This document shows, piece after piece, positions 37,027 through 45,893 of a stretch of DNA of 64,000 nt. How positions within the stretch are numbered: the stretch's first letter is position 1; the number at the start of each line of letters is the position of its first letter. The stretch is from assembly GCA_046290675.1 (NCBI GenBank), contig JBKAHA010000004.1, positions 434,001 through 498,000 of the forward strand. Direction: 5' to 3'. Below the pieces are notes generated by a model that searched no databases, had not been told where the DNA came from, and was given only the letters and a program-made list of their open reading frames with translations. A program made the position numbers and the translations under genes. The stretch is from Aureliella sp046290675. Its GTDB lineage: Bacteria; Planctomycetota; Planctomycetia; Pirellulales; Pirellulaceae.

Positions 37027-37769
37027 TGGGAGCCCTCGGACGAGATGTTGCCACCACGTTCGCCGGAAGACTGCAATCCCAGCTTCGCTTGGACGACTTC
37101 AAATAATCGATCGACGACTTGGTCTAATGAGAGACCGTCCGTACAAACTTCCAGGGCATCGTCCGCTTTACGAAGCGCCCCCACGGGGCGTGAGTAATCG
37201 TCTTGGTCACGTTTTTGCTGCTGGGCCAAGACCTGGTCGTAAGTCATCTCGATTCCGCGCTCGGCAAGCTCAACTTGACGTCGTTCGGCCCTGACTTCCG
37301 CGGAGGCGTTGAGGAAGACTTTGCATGGAGAGTCTGGAAACGCCTCGCTTCCCTGGTCGCGGCCTTCCGTGACTACCATGCGGCCCGATGCCCATTTTCG
37401 CTGAAGTGAAGTTAACGTCTTTCGTACTTCTACGTTGTCCGCAATTAGGCCGATTGCAGAGGCAACTTCGGGCATCCTTATTTCAGAAGATACGTCGTCG
37501 CCATTGAGCTGCACAACGTCTCCGTTGAGTTGTATGTCCAATTGCGAAGCAAGCGCCTCAATTCTTGGTGCGTTCGTTACGGAGATTCCATTTCTGAGTA
37601 CCGCGAGCGTGACACAGCGATACATTGCACCGGTATCAAGAAATTCGAAGCCGAGTCGCTGTGCAAGCCGGCGAGCGACAGTGCTCTTCCCCGCTCCCGC
37701 CGGACCATCGATGGTAATGACCATCCCCTGAGGTGTCTGCGATTCTTCGTTGTCGGGATTTGGACGCAT
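37023..37769 (-). CDS. cmk: Cytidylate kinase
   Basis: 248 residues. MVITIDGPAGAGKSTVARRLAQRLGFEFLDTGAMYRCVTL carries the P-loop and CMP-binding motif. RKTLTSLQRKWASGRMVVTEGRDQGSEAFPDSPCKVFLNASAEVRAERR gives the core and lid. Active cytidylate kinases have GRDxGT at the RDQGSEAF position; here RDQGS, a mild change. It phosphorylates CMP and dCMP. The first ATG (37769) adds 15 residues before the conserved core; a start at 37724 is possible. Coupled to plsC by ATGA overlap. Confidence 0.95.
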   Translation of the reverse strand: MRPNPDNEESQTPQGMVITIDGPAGAGKSTVARRLAQRLGFEFLDTGAMYRCVTLAVLRNGISVTNAPRIEALASQLDIQLNGDVVQLNGDDVSSEIRMPEVASAIGLIADNVEVRKTLTSLQRKWASGRMVVTEGRDQGSEAFPDSPCKVFLNASAEVRAERRQVELAERGIEMTYDQVLAQQQKRDQDDYSRPVGALRKADDALEVCTDGLSLDQVVDRLFEVVQAKLGLQSSGERGGNISSEGSQ

Positions 37770-37839
37770 TTGAGAAAACCGAAGTGTATTTTGGTCGGTT
37801 TGTGGCGGGCACTCATTGCGGAGCCGTCATTCGTGTGAA

Positions 37840-38787
37840 TCAACGAAAAACGCGTTCTGCGGCAAAGCCGGCCGCTGTGCCGACCAGCAATCCACCGAGG
37901 TGGCACAAGTCCGCGAGCCGCCAACCTGGAATTAAACCGGTCAACCCGATCACGATGATGCCGACGAGCATGGCGACCATCGGGAACGGAATACGGATGC
38001 CATGCCCTGGGTTGAGCGTCGTTCGAATCCAGACGAACCCAAAGAGCCCGTAAAGGACCCCCGAGATACCGACGAAGAGTGGACTGCCACGCATGAATTC
38101 CGGCGAAAGGCCTTGGAACAGATTCGGAATGATCACCAAGGCAAGGACAAGTAATGCGAAGCGAGGCGTGCCAATCCATCGTTCGACCAGCCGTCCAAAA
38201 GAAACGAACATAAACATGTTCATCGCCAGGTGAATGATGTCGCCATGAAGAACCGAGGGCGTTAGCACACGCCAGATCTCACCTTTCTTAATGCTCGCCG
38301 CTGGATCTCGATCTGGATCATTGCGATCGTAGTCAGCCGCGGACACGAAACTCAACCGATCCATAATCTGGACTCCGAGCCGCCCGGAGGGGCGTCCGAA
38401 TTCGGTCAAAAAGCCAAGCACGATACAAATGATGAAGAGAGTCAGTGTTAGCGGCGGCATACGGCCACCACCCATCATCGCGTTTGCCGCCGGACGATCG
38501 GTCTTCTGCAGGTTTTTGACTGCGTCGGCACGACGCTGCTCTCGCTCCTGCAAAATCTTGCGAGCCGCCAGCATCGCTGCTTCGTACTTCGAATCATCGG
38601 AGTTTGCAGTGAACTCAATGAGTTCGTCTTGTGCAGCATTCAGCTTGTCTTCTTCACGAACCCACACTTCCCAAATGTCGCTTCCCTCGCGGGCAAGTTC
38701 AATATGAGTGTCGATGTCTTCGGTCAACAAGTGAGCAACAAACAGCTCAGCTTTCCGTCTGCCTTCGAGCTCTGCTAAAAAACGCAT
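37840..38787 (-). CDS. Rhomboid family intramembrane serine protease
   Basis: 315 residues. A soluble N-terminal domain (about 1-105; FLAELEGRRKAELFVAHLLTEDIDTHIELA, then a charged helix) resembles the cytoplasmic domain of GlpG. Six or so membrane helices follow. The catalytic serine is in LFVGISGVLYGLFGFVW and the histidine in LADLCHLGGLLVG; HLAMNMFMFVSFG is the rhomboid HxxxN-type helix 2. The pieces needed for activity are present. It lies 70 bp from cmk on the same strand. Confidence 0.92.
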   Translation of the reverse strand: MRFLAELEGRRKAELFVAHLLTEDIDTHIELAREGSDIWEVWVREEDKLNAAQDELIEFTANSDDSKYEAAMLAARKILQEREQRRADAVKNLQKTDRPAANAMMGGGRMPPLTLTLFIICIVLGFLTEFGRPSGRLGVQIMDRLSFVSAADYDRNDPDRDPAASIKKGEIWRVLTPSVLHGDIIHLAMNMFMFVSFGRLVERWIGTPRFALLVLALVIIPNLFQGLSPEFMRGSPLFVGISGVLYGLFGFVWIRTTLNPGHGIRIPFPMVAMLVGIIVIGLTGLIPGWRLADLCHLGGLLVGTAAGFAAERVFR

Positions 38788-39103
38788 GCGTATCTTGTCG
38801 GAAGGAACTCAGTGGGGTTGGGAACAGCAGCCGGGAGAATCGCAAATTGCGTTTCTTCAGCCGCCCAGCGGCCAACTTCGCCTTTGGCCACGAAACAAAG
38901 AACGAGGGTGTCGTTCCAGCAACAGATGATAGCGAATCGCCTACATCTGCGCGAGCCCAACGGATGCGCGAGCGCGATATTAGATCTGTTCTCACGGAAA
39001 TCTGCGGTCAGGGTAGTTTGTGAAGAAAGTTCGTGATTGGATCCACAATGCGGGCGTGCTGCAGAATTGCGTCTCACTAAAGAGTTGGCAAGAGTTGGCC
39101 CCA
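38788..39103. other. Gene-free region
   Basis: 316 bp between leftward genes. Overlapping open frames on both strands have no domain or ribosome site. It should hold the promoter of the rhomboid-cmk-plsC-peptidase group. Confidence 0.4.
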
Positions 39104-39472
39104 CTACTTGTCTGCAGGCTGGAGCCATGACGCCACGATTGCGTTGGCCTGAGCGGAGAGCTGGCCCTTGGTCATCACTGGAGTAAACCCCGAATCCGCA
39201 GCTTTTTCCAGACGAATGGCGTGGACATGGGATCCAAAGGCGGACTTTACAGAACACTCTGGCAGCTGTTGCAATTGCGAGTAAATCTCATCCAAGTCCG
39301 CAAGGGAGATACTCGACAGATCCACGACTGCGGCACGTACTGCAGTTAGTTCGGGTACGGCGGAGATGTTGTCGGGCATTTGCTTGACGACGGTTAGCTC
39401 GGAGCCGGCCAGCTCGGCAGCAGTCCGCAAAACCGGCACGAAGAACAAGTCCTTTGTGAGTAGCAAGATCAT
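39104..39472 (-). CDS. Receiver-like (CheY-fold) small protein
   Basis: 122 residues from the ATG at 39472; a TTG at 39490 is an alternative. MILLLTKDLFFVPVLRTAAELAGSELTVV, AVRAAVVDLSSISL and GSHVHAIRLEKAADSGFTPVMTKGQLSAQANAIVASWL follow the alternating beta-alpha order of response-regulator receiver domains. VVDL sits at the phospho-acceptor strand, but the acidic pocket at the first strand (usually DD) is absent (LTKD). It may be a pseudo-receiver. It begins 30 bp after the MFS gene and is presumably co-transcribed with it and the P-II gene. Confidence 0.7.
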   Translation of the reverse strand: MILLLTKDLFFVPVLRTAAELAGSELTVVKQMPDNISAVPELTAVRAAVVDLSSISLADLDEIYSQLQQLPECSVKSAFGSHVHAIRLEKAADSGFTPVMTKGQLSAQANAIVASWLQPADK

Positions 39473-39502
39473 GGGGTGATCCAAGTTCAAATCAAGTTCC
39501 GG

Positions 39503-40861
39503 CTAAGTCTTTCGAGCACGCCTCTGCGTGGCTCGTCTCCATCCTAGTATGGCGATACTGACAATCAGGCCTAGGAGTGCAATAGGCCACATTGGTCGAA
39601 TCGAGTGTGTTTGAAAGCCACTACTCAGACCACCCGATGTCCAATCGACGGCGATTCCTAGCAAAGGCGCCAGCACCATGGTCGTGGCTCGTTGGCTCTG
39701 GCTCTCAATCGACAAGAGGGTTGCGCCAAATCGTGAATTGCCATGCTCGTCCAATCCCGAGATCAGGATGGGACGCCATAAGTTTTGAAGGATCAGAATG
39801 GCTATCAGGCTCGAAGCCACGATTGCAACGGCAATGCCCAGTTTGTCGTCCCACAGGCAACCGAGCAGCGCCGCAGAGTACGCCGTGATGGTTAGCACCC
39901 AGAGTTTGCCCTGTGCATTCCAAGTGGAGCCGGACCATGATGAAAATGAATGTGCTTTGCCACTCGCCCACCCGCTCACGAAATTCAACGCGGCATAGGC
40001 GGTTGCGACGACCAGTATCGTTGCGGTGTCGGTCGTCGCGTCAGTTGATGCACTCGAAGTTGATGCGACCATGGCGGCACGAGTAAACCAGCGTGCGCAG
40101 AATACCACGAGGATCGGCTGCAAGTAGTCCTTAACCGCATGGAAGACGCCCTCCCAAGCCATCGACTCGATCAGTAAGTCACGAATCGGGCGACTCTTTC
40201 GTATTTGACCTAGTGTTGCGCGGAGTGCTTGCCATGGCGCGAGCAAGACTTTTAACTTGCTCTCACCGGAAGTGAACCCTTCCTGTCGGTCGTGCGGCTC
40301 GTCCTCAGACTGGTGCTCTAAGTACTTGGGGTAGGAAACGAAATTGACCAAGTTGAGGAAACAAGGAATCGCGGCGAGGAAGAAGATCGCATCCAATCTT
40401 TGGAAGTAGAGGAGGAACCCGGCCGACAGAATCGCGCTGACCCCGCTACCGTACTTGCTCCATCGACGTGTCGTCCCGTAGACCTTGGTTCTTTCCTTTT
40501 CTCGTCCCTGACGCTTGAGCCAATGGAAAATCATGGCTTTGTGGGTCCCCGTTCGGAAAGAGTCGCCGATACCGAACAGCATCATGGCAATGCTAAGAGA
40601 CGCGATGTCGCTAGCGAATCCGAAGGTCAGAAAGCTGACCACGTAGGCGGAGAAAGAGAGCATCATGCATCGCCGACGACCCCATTGGTCCGCGATGGCT
40701 CCAGAGGCGATTTCAAGAAGGTTGAGTGTCAGCCAGCGGAGCGAATAGAGAATTCCGATTTGAAAGAAGCTCAAATCCTTCGCCATGAGAGCCAGCATCA
40801 TGAAGGGCTCAAAATAGCGTTGGTTTTTTAGGAAACCGTAGGCGCAGAATCGAAATAGCAC
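39503..40861 (-). CDS. Major facilitator superfamily transporter
   Basis: 452 residues from a GTG at 40861; no in-frame ATG lies upstream. About twelve hydrophobic segments can be traced. The loop after helix 2 reads IADQWGRRRCMM, the MFS motif A region. A long central cytoplasmic loop (HQSEDEPHDRQEGFTSGESKLKVLLAP) separates the two six-helix halves. The end is a basic RRATQRRARKT. Substrate not predictable. Lies between the P-II gene and the receiver-like gene. Confidence 0.85.
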   Translation of the reverse strand: MLFRFCAYGFLKNQRYFEPFMMLALMAKDLSFFQIGILYSLRWLTLNLLEIASGAIADQWGRRRCMMLSFSAYVVSFLTFGFASDIASLSIAMMLFGIGDSFRTGTHKAMIFHWLKRQGREKERTKVYGTTRRWSKYGSGVSAILSAGFLLYFQRLDAIFFLAAIPCFLNLVNFVSYPKYLEHQSEDEPHDRQEGFTSGESKLKVLLAPWQALRATLGQIRKSRPIRDLLIESMAWEGVFHAVKDYLQPILVVFCARWFTRAAMVASTSSASTDATTDTATILVVATAYAALNFVSGWASGKAHSFSSWSGSTWNAQGKLWVLTITAYSAALLGCLWDDKLGIAVAIVASSLIAILILQNLWRPILISGLDEHGNSRFGATLLSIESQSQRATTMVLAPLLGIAVDWTSGGLSSGFQTHSIRPMWPIALLGLIVSIAILGWRRATQRRARKT

Positions 40862-40911
40862 GGAGCTACTTTGCTTTGTTTGCTGACAATGGGAACGAGT
40901 GAACGAAACGC

Positions 40912-41256
40912 CTAAACGGCCGCCGGTCCTTGCGTGCCTTCGAAGTCGAATGCGTCTTCGGTTGGAAGCACGAACACCTTGCCATCGCCGATTGATCCAT
41001 CCGAGCCCGTGCGGGCAACACGAAGAATCGTGTCGATCGTCTTCTCAACGAAGTCATCATTGACCCAGATCTCTAGGGACAGCTTCCGAAGCATGTTGAT
41101 CTTGTACTCGATTCCACGGTATGTCGCTGTCTGTCCACGTTGTCTACCATAACCCTGTGCGTCGAGAACCGTCATTCGCTCGACACCGATCTGATAGAGT
41201 GCCTCACGAACAGCTTGAAGTCTCGTTGGCTGAATGATGGCGAGTAGAAGCTTCAT
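40912..41256 (-). CDS. P-II family nitrogen-regulatory-like protein
   Basis: 114 residues, the standard length. MKLLLAIIQPTRLQAVREALYQIGVERMTVLDAQGYGRQRGQTATYRGIEYKINMLRKLSLEIWVND follows P-II, including the T-loop with a tyrosine in RGIEY (the uridylylation position in E. coli GlnB). The C-terminal part DGKVFVLPTEDAFDFEGTQG has the IFVLP strand but lacks the RTGE segment that contacts ATP/2-oxoglutarate in classic GlnB/GlnK. No amtB or glnA neighbours. It may sense something other than nitrogen status. Confidence 0.87.
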   Translation of the reverse strand: MKLLLAIIQPTRLQAVREALYQIGVERMTVLDAQGYGRQRGQTATYRGIEYKINMLRKLSLEIWVNDDFVEKTIDTILRVARTGSDGSIGDGKVFVLPTEDAFDFEGTQGPAAV

Positions 41257-41506
41257 CTTGTTTCGCTGAGTCCCGGACGCGGCAGTAGTCTATTGGGCCC
41301 CAGTCTCCGGGCCGTACCAATGAATAAGCTAATAGGAGTCAACAAGCTAATAAGAATGCTGGAGCTTGTCACTGCGGATTTAGCGGAGCTCCCCAGTGTC
41401 TCCGGTCCCGCGGACGAGGCTGGCTGCAAAGAAGCCAGCCCTAACTTTATGCCCGCAAGCGGATCGCCGAGGGTGGATAGGGGGCGTAAAGACGACGCGA
41501 GCCGAG

Positions 41507-42523
41507 CTAGCTCAATTGGAAACGCTGGATACGGTTGTTGCCTGTATCGAGCACATGCAGATTACGTTTCGAGTCAATAATCAGGGCCCACGGGTCGATG
41601 AATTGGCCCGGTTCTCGACCGGCAGAGCCAAACACTTCGAGTGATTGTCCATCTCGGTTGAATCGTTGCACTCGGTGATTGCCGAATTCGGCGACGAGTA
41701 ACGACCCGTCGTGGTCGAAATCCATGCCGTACGGATACTTCAGCTGTCCAGGCAATGATCCGGCTTCTCCCCAGCACTGGACAAGCTTCGGAGTTGCACC
41801 GTCGACTTCATAGACTTGGATTCGATGATTGCATGCGTCGGCAATCCAAAGGAGTCCTTCGTCGTCTATGTGAAGTGCTTGTGGCCTCGAAAATTCTTCT
41901 GTGCCACGACCTTGAGAACCCCAGCGGCGGATGAATTCCCCTTCCGGACCGAATTCTTGAATCTGATCGATTTGCCCGTATTGGCCTACGAAGAAGTGGT
42001 TCCGTTGGTCTTGGACGACATCCGTAACGAAATGAAACTGGGCAGGGTCGTCACCAAACTCACCACCAATCGTTCGGTCTTCCACCATCTCACCCTCTGG
42101 GGTGTAGAAGAGGACGCGATAATAGTGCGTGTCCGCGACCATCAAATGGCCGTCATTGCTCCAACCTAGTCCAGTGGGTTTTCCCTGCTGGTAAGCCGGA
42201 GTCTGCCAGCCTCGGACGAATTTACCCTCGGAAATCTTCTTCCCACGATGTCGTTCGACTCCAGAGTCGTTTGGGTCGAAGACCTGGATCCATGCTTTTT
42301 TGTCAACGATGTAGAGTTCGTCATTCGGTGCAATGACCATCGCCCTGGGTTTATTGAAGCGGCCTTCTGATCGACCGAATCTGCCCCACATCAAATTAGG
42401 CTGTTTCTCGGCCGACTGCTCTCCGCGACACCCTGTCAAAAGGCCGCTGCCTGCAACGGCTGCTGAAGCGGCAAAGGCTGAGCTTTGTTTCAGGAACGTT
42501 CTTCGGCTGGTCGAACTAGGCAT
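41507..42523 (-). CDS. NHL-repeat propeller, Tat-exported lipoprotein
   Basis: 338 residues from the ATG at 42523. The N-terminus has a twin-arginine motif (SRRTFLKQ), a short hydrophobic stretch and a lipobox (SGLLTGC), so it is probably a Tat-exported lipoprotein. Six NHL-like blades follow, for example FNKPRAMVIAPNDELYIVD, FSRPQALHIDDEGLLWIADACNHRIQVYE, LKYPYGMDFDHDGSLLVAEFGNHRVQRFN, FIDPWALIIDSKRNLHVLDTGNNRIQRF. Such propellers bind ligands or partners; no enzyme residues seen. Stand-alone leftward gene. Confidence 0.9.
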   Translation of the reverse strand: MPSSTSRRTFLKQSSAFAASAAVAGSGLLTGCRGEQSAEKQPNLMWGRFGRSEGRFNKPRAMVIAPNDELYIVDKKAWIQVFDPNDSGVERHRGKKISEGKFVRGWQTPAYQQGKPTGLGWSNDGHLMVADTHYYRVLFYTPEGEMVEDRTIGGEFGDDPAQFHFVTDVVQDQRNHFFVGQYGQIDQIQEFGPEGEFIRRWGSQGRGTEEFSRPQALHIDDEGLLWIADACNHRIQVYEVDGATPKLVQCWGEAGSLPGQLKYPYGMDFDHDGSLLVAEFGNHRVQRFNRDGQSLEVFGSAGREPGQFIDPWALIIDSKRNLHVLDTGNNRIQRFQLS

Positions 42524-42913
42524 TTCCAAATCTGTTCTAACGGTAAGTGGCAGCAGTGGCGACCGAGTGCGCAGGGATGGCGCAATTCGTCGTAATGTCC
42601 CGCTTGGGAACGGATGCAATACGCTGACCGAATTCTCTTCGGAATGCAAACTCCGCCAGCATTTTTCGGCACTCTGCACTTTCGAGCCGGACGGTTCGAA
42701 TCGGGCGTAGCGGAAACTGGATTGCGAATGTTCGTGGTGGCTTAGAAGGCGTGAGCCTAAGTGCTTTTCCTTATGCGACTTGAGACGCTGAGGGTGTCGG
42801 CCCCAGTGTTTTCGCCGCGTGCTTGGCATTATAGTACTCACTTCGGTGCATTCGGTGATCTGCTTCGACCGAGCGAGACTGGAATGCTGCCAGCTTAGAA
42901 GGTGTTTTTGACT
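42524..42913. other. Divergent promoter region
   Basis: About 390 bp between the leftward NHL lipoprotein gene and the rightward YrdC-phosphatase fusion. Both promoters should lie here. No further feature recognised. Confidence 0.45.
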
Positions 42914-44098
42914 ATGGCGAAGGTATTTGATTGGAAGAGCAGCGAAGTCCAAAGGGATATCGTGCATATTGTCGTGCAGGCGATCGTAGAGGGCAAACTG
43001 GTCGTTTTACCAACAGAAACGGCCTATCATGTCGTTTGCAGCGCTCTCAATGACGATGCCGTACGCCAAGCCAACGCGCTAAGATTGTCCGGAAAAGTGG
43101 CCAGCCCGTCGCTACTGACTCGTTCGGCGGAAGAGTCGTTCGATTTTTCCCCGGGGATGTCTCGGATCGCTCGCCGCGCCGTCTATCGCGGCTGGCCTGG
43201 GCCATTGGTGCTTGAGTTGCCGGTCGCGATCACGGCAGAGCAAGCTGAACATGTCGCCAGCGATATTAGTGTCGTCAACCAATTGCCCCAGGAATCTCAG
43301 AGTCTTCTTGTCAACGATGGGTTTTTGGCCCAGCGCGTTGTGCCTCACCCTATCGTCATCGACGCAATGCGTCTCACGCCAGGGCCCTTGCTCGCATTTC
43401 CTTGCATTGATTCGGAAGGCAATAGTATTGCTTCGGCGGCCGCTGCGGATGACTCCGTCGGAGAATCCAGCGCTGTGGTAGTCGATGATGGTGCGACGCA
43501 TTTTGGCGGTTTCGCAACTCGGATTCGCGTTGATGGTAGTGACTGCCATTTGCTGGATGCGGGTGTCATTGACGCTGAGATTCGACATCGCCTGTTTCAG
43601 TTCGTGATGCTCATCGTATGCACCGGGAATACCTGCCGCAGTCCGATGGCGGAAGTGCTGATGCGCAAGCAGTTAAGCGAGCGGTTTCCGGACGCTTTTG
43701 AGGATCCCTCCAAGATTCATGTTTCTTCAGCCGGCGTGAGTGCCTTTCCCGGTGGACCCGCTTCTACTGAGGCGCAAGTCGTGATGGAAAAGTGCGGCTT
43801 GTCGCTGCGAGACCACCAAAGCCGAACCGTCACCGAACAAGCAGTTCGGAATGCCGATTTGATTCTCGCAATGACTAGCTCCCACCGAGCAGCGCTGCTC
43901 AGTCAATTTCCAGAGGCCGAAAACAAAGTCCATTTACTCGGCGGAGACGGACAGGACGTCGCAGATCCATTTGGTGGTACGGAAGCGATCTACCGAGAGT
44001 GTGCCGACCAAATCGATCGTTTTGTCGAGGCTTGGGTGAAGCGAGTCAATGAGAGCTGGTTCCCCAATTGGTTACCTCAGAACCAGAACGCTTCGTGA
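42914..44098 (+). CDS. YrdC/Sua5-like domain fused to low-molecular-weight protein tyrosine phosphatase
   Basis: 394 residues from the ATG at 42914, with AAGG about 9 nt upstream; a GTG at 42902 is possible. Residues about 10-225 follow the YrdC/TsaC fold (VEGKLVVLPTETAYHVVCSALND, RAVYRGWPGPLVLEL). However, the usual PTDTxYGL and KxR substrate residues are changed (PTETAYHVV, LRLSGKVASP). Residues about 232-390 are a complete LMW-PTP: the P-loop CTGNTCRSPMAE (CX5R), SSAGVSAFPGGPAS, and VADPFGG with the general-acid Asp. The phosphatase half should be active; the YrdC half may bind RNA or nucleotide without making threonylcarbamoyl-adenylate. The last codons overlap a tandem repeat. Confidence 0.88.
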   Translation: MAKVFDWKSSEVQRDIVHIVVQAIVEGKLVVLPTETAYHVVCSALNDDAVRQANALRLSGKVASPSLLTRSAEESFDFSPGMSRIARRAVYRGWPGPLVLELPVAITAEQAEHVASDISVVNQLPQESQSLLVNDGFLAQRVVPHPIVIDAMRLTPGPLLAFPCIDSEGNSIASAAAADDSVGESSAVVVDDGATHFGGFATRIRVDGSDCHLLDAGVIDAEIRHRLFQFVMLIVCTGNTCRSPMAEVLMRKQLSERFPDAFEDPSKIHVSSAGVSAFPGGPASTEAQVVMEKCGLSLRDHQSRTVTEQAVRNADLILAMTSSHRAALLSQFPEAENKVHLLGGDGQDVADPFGGTEAIYRECADQIDRFVEAWVKRVNESWFPNWLPQNQNAS

Positions 44099-44154
44099 TT
44101 CAAAAAATCGAACGCTTCGTGATTCAAAAAATCGAACGCTTGCGTATTCAATCC
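44087..44154 (+). repeat. 24-bp tandem duplication across the stop codon of the fusion gene
   Basis: AACGCTTCGTGATTCAAAAA plus ATCG is present at 44087-44110 and exactly again at 44111-44134. A decayed third copy starts at 44135 (AACGCTTGCGTATTCAA). The first copy contains the last codons and the TGA stop of the YrdC-phosphatase gene; the later copies are noncoding. Confidence 0.9.
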
Positions 44155-44231
44155 TGAGGGCCAAGTGATTCGCATCCACTTTTCGTTGGGCATTGTCGGT
44201 GCCCAGGCTGACTGACCGTGGGGGCCAGATA

Positions 44232-44678
44232 ATGCGTATCTTTATTGGTAGTGACCATCGTGGCGTTGGCGTTAAAGCTAAGATCATTGCCGCGGTCGAG
44301 GCTCTTGGACACGAGATCACCGACGTCGGGACGCACGGAGACGAAAGCGTCGACTATCCAGATTATGCCAAAACGGTATGCGAAGCCATTGTTGGCGGTG
44401 AAGCTGAGCGAGGAATCCTCATTTGCGGTACTGGGATCGGGATGGCAATCGCTGCCAACAAATATCAAGGGATTCGTGCTGCTAATTGTTATGACGAAGT
44501 CATGGCTGAAATCTGTCGCCGCCACAACAATGTCAATGTCCTATGCCTGCCGGGCGATCTGATTGGTGAACGATCTGTTGATGAATTGGTATCCGTCTGG
44601 CTCGACACCGATTTCGAATCCGGGCGCCACGAACGGCGGATTGAGAAGATTGTCTCCATCGAATCTTTGAATTCGTAG
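44232..44678 (+). CDS. rpiB: Ribose-5-phosphate isomerase B
   Basis: 148 residues from the ATG at 44232. MRIFIGSDHRGVGVKAKI, DVGTHGDESVDYPDYAKTV, GILICGTGIGMAIAANKYQGIRAANCYDEVMAEICRRHNNVNVLCLPG is a full RpiB/LacAB signature. It includes the usual SDH pocket and the GTGIG phosphate loop with the catalytic Cys (ICGTG). It interconverts ribose-5-phosphate and ribulose-5-phosphate. Preceded by the fusion gene on the same strand. Confidence 0.95.
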   Translation: MRIFIGSDHRGVGVKAKIIAAVEALGHEITDVGTHGDESVDYPDYAKTVCEAIVGGEAERGILICGTGIGMAIAANKYQGIRAANCYDEVMAEICRRHNNVNVLCLPGDLIGERSVDELVSVWLDTDFESGRHERRIEKIVSIESLNS

Positions 44679-45092
44679 TAGGATCGCGCATGCGTTGACC
44701 ACGCGTCTGCGCACGCTTTTCCGACCCGCCCAATCCGGCTCAAAGCCGTTTGCAGGCCGATCTTAGCGGCTCAAGTTCCGACTTTAACGATTAGCTCACG
44801 CGGCGCGGACGCGTCCGGTGTGAATTACTGTCGATCTTGCGGCTTCTGCGGACGATCGTCGTCAGGAATCAGCTTCGCTGGATGGATTTAGTGAAGTCGT
44901 ATGTTGAGCCGCGTTTCATTCCGTATACAGTCAGTCGTATTGCCACGCATCGTTGTGAAAGACTCGAGTCGGATTTCCAGTCTCGGTGCGGGTGACCTAC
45001 GGGAACAGAGCACGGCCGTAGACTGCTAAGTCGCCTTTGATATGGGGCGTCCAAGAGCTGTGTAGATTCCTCAACCCCCCTCTTGATGCACT
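44679..45092. other. Gene-free region
   Basis: About 415 bp between rpiB and the next rightward gene. No coding sequence, tRNA or clear terminator recognised. Confidence 0.4.
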
Positions 45093-45647
45093 ATGCCTAA
45101 AGCAGAAGAAGTCGAGTTGCTGCTGCACAACGCTCGTTTGCGGGATGAGCTGGAGCCGTACATTGACGAATCGGTTGCGAGCGTTCATTTTCGGCAAATG
45201 AATCTGAAGGAGGAGAACTGCTTCCTGGAGTCCATGTTGGCTTGGGAACGAGCTCCTGCCTTGCCGATCAGCTGCTGGTCGCTCCCAGAATTGGTGCTGC
45301 CTCGGCCTGAGTCACTTGACGATGATGTTCTTCGTGGATTGCTTGAGGACACGGTCGATCGACTGTTTGCGGTCCGAGTGGTTCTCGATATGACAGAGCA
45401 TCTCTCCGATCGCGAACTGTACAAAGTAATCTACCGAGATATTTTGCCGGCATGTGAGAAGAAAGTTGACTTGCCAGGGAACTACTTGTGCTGGCGCTGT
45501 CTCGACGAATCCGATACGGAAACTTGGTTGACCTATTACGCGACCGAGGCAGATCGCCTGCAGTGGCTAGAAAACAATGAAGGTCCTTTGCCTGAGGCGA
45601 TGCCACTGCCCTTCCCTCGCAAACTTCCTCGAGCCTCTGAACACTAG
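45093..45647 (+). CDS. Conserved hypothetical protein
   Basis: 184 residues, family not recognised. It is acidic and mostly helical at the start (EEVELLLHNARLRDELEPYIDESV). The core reads LKEENCFLESMLAWERAPALPISCWSLPELVLPRPESLDDDVLRGLLEDTVDRLFAVRVVLDMTEHLSDRELYKVIYRDILP, and the end is Pro-rich (LPEAMPLPFPRKLPRA). No membrane segment or catalytic motif. Codon use and composition match neighbouring genes, which supports it as real. Lies upstream of the Nif3-family gene on the same strand. Confidence 0.75.
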   Translation: MPKAEEVELLLHNARLRDELEPYIDESVASVHFRQMNLKEENCFLESMLAWERAPALPISCWSLPELVLPRPESLDDDVLRGLLEDTVDRLFAVRVVLDMTEHLSDRELYKVIYRDILPACEKKVDLPGNYLCWRCLDESDTETWLTYYATEADRLQWLENNEGPLPEAMPLPFPRKLPRASEH

Positions 45648-45893
45648 ACCGGCGGGCACTTCGCCTTCCGAGTCCATCACGTTCGTTGTCGTGGCATTGT
45701 CCTGCTGCGGCGATACGAATGTCGGTAGGGCAAATCCTAGTTTCAAAGTAGCTAATAATGGTCGCCGTTCGCTCCGCGAAAGAACTCCAGTGCTTTTGCG
45801 GAGCAAAAGTCGACCATGTTTGGAACTCTGATTCGCCCAGCGAAAGTCTGAGCGCGTCGCGTTCTGCTGCGATGTATCTGATAAACTTGCGAC

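Noticed and set aside
38775..39257. A 160-codon leftward frame between rhomboid and receiver-like genes
   Set aside because: It overlaps the receiver-like gene in another frame and resembles no protein.
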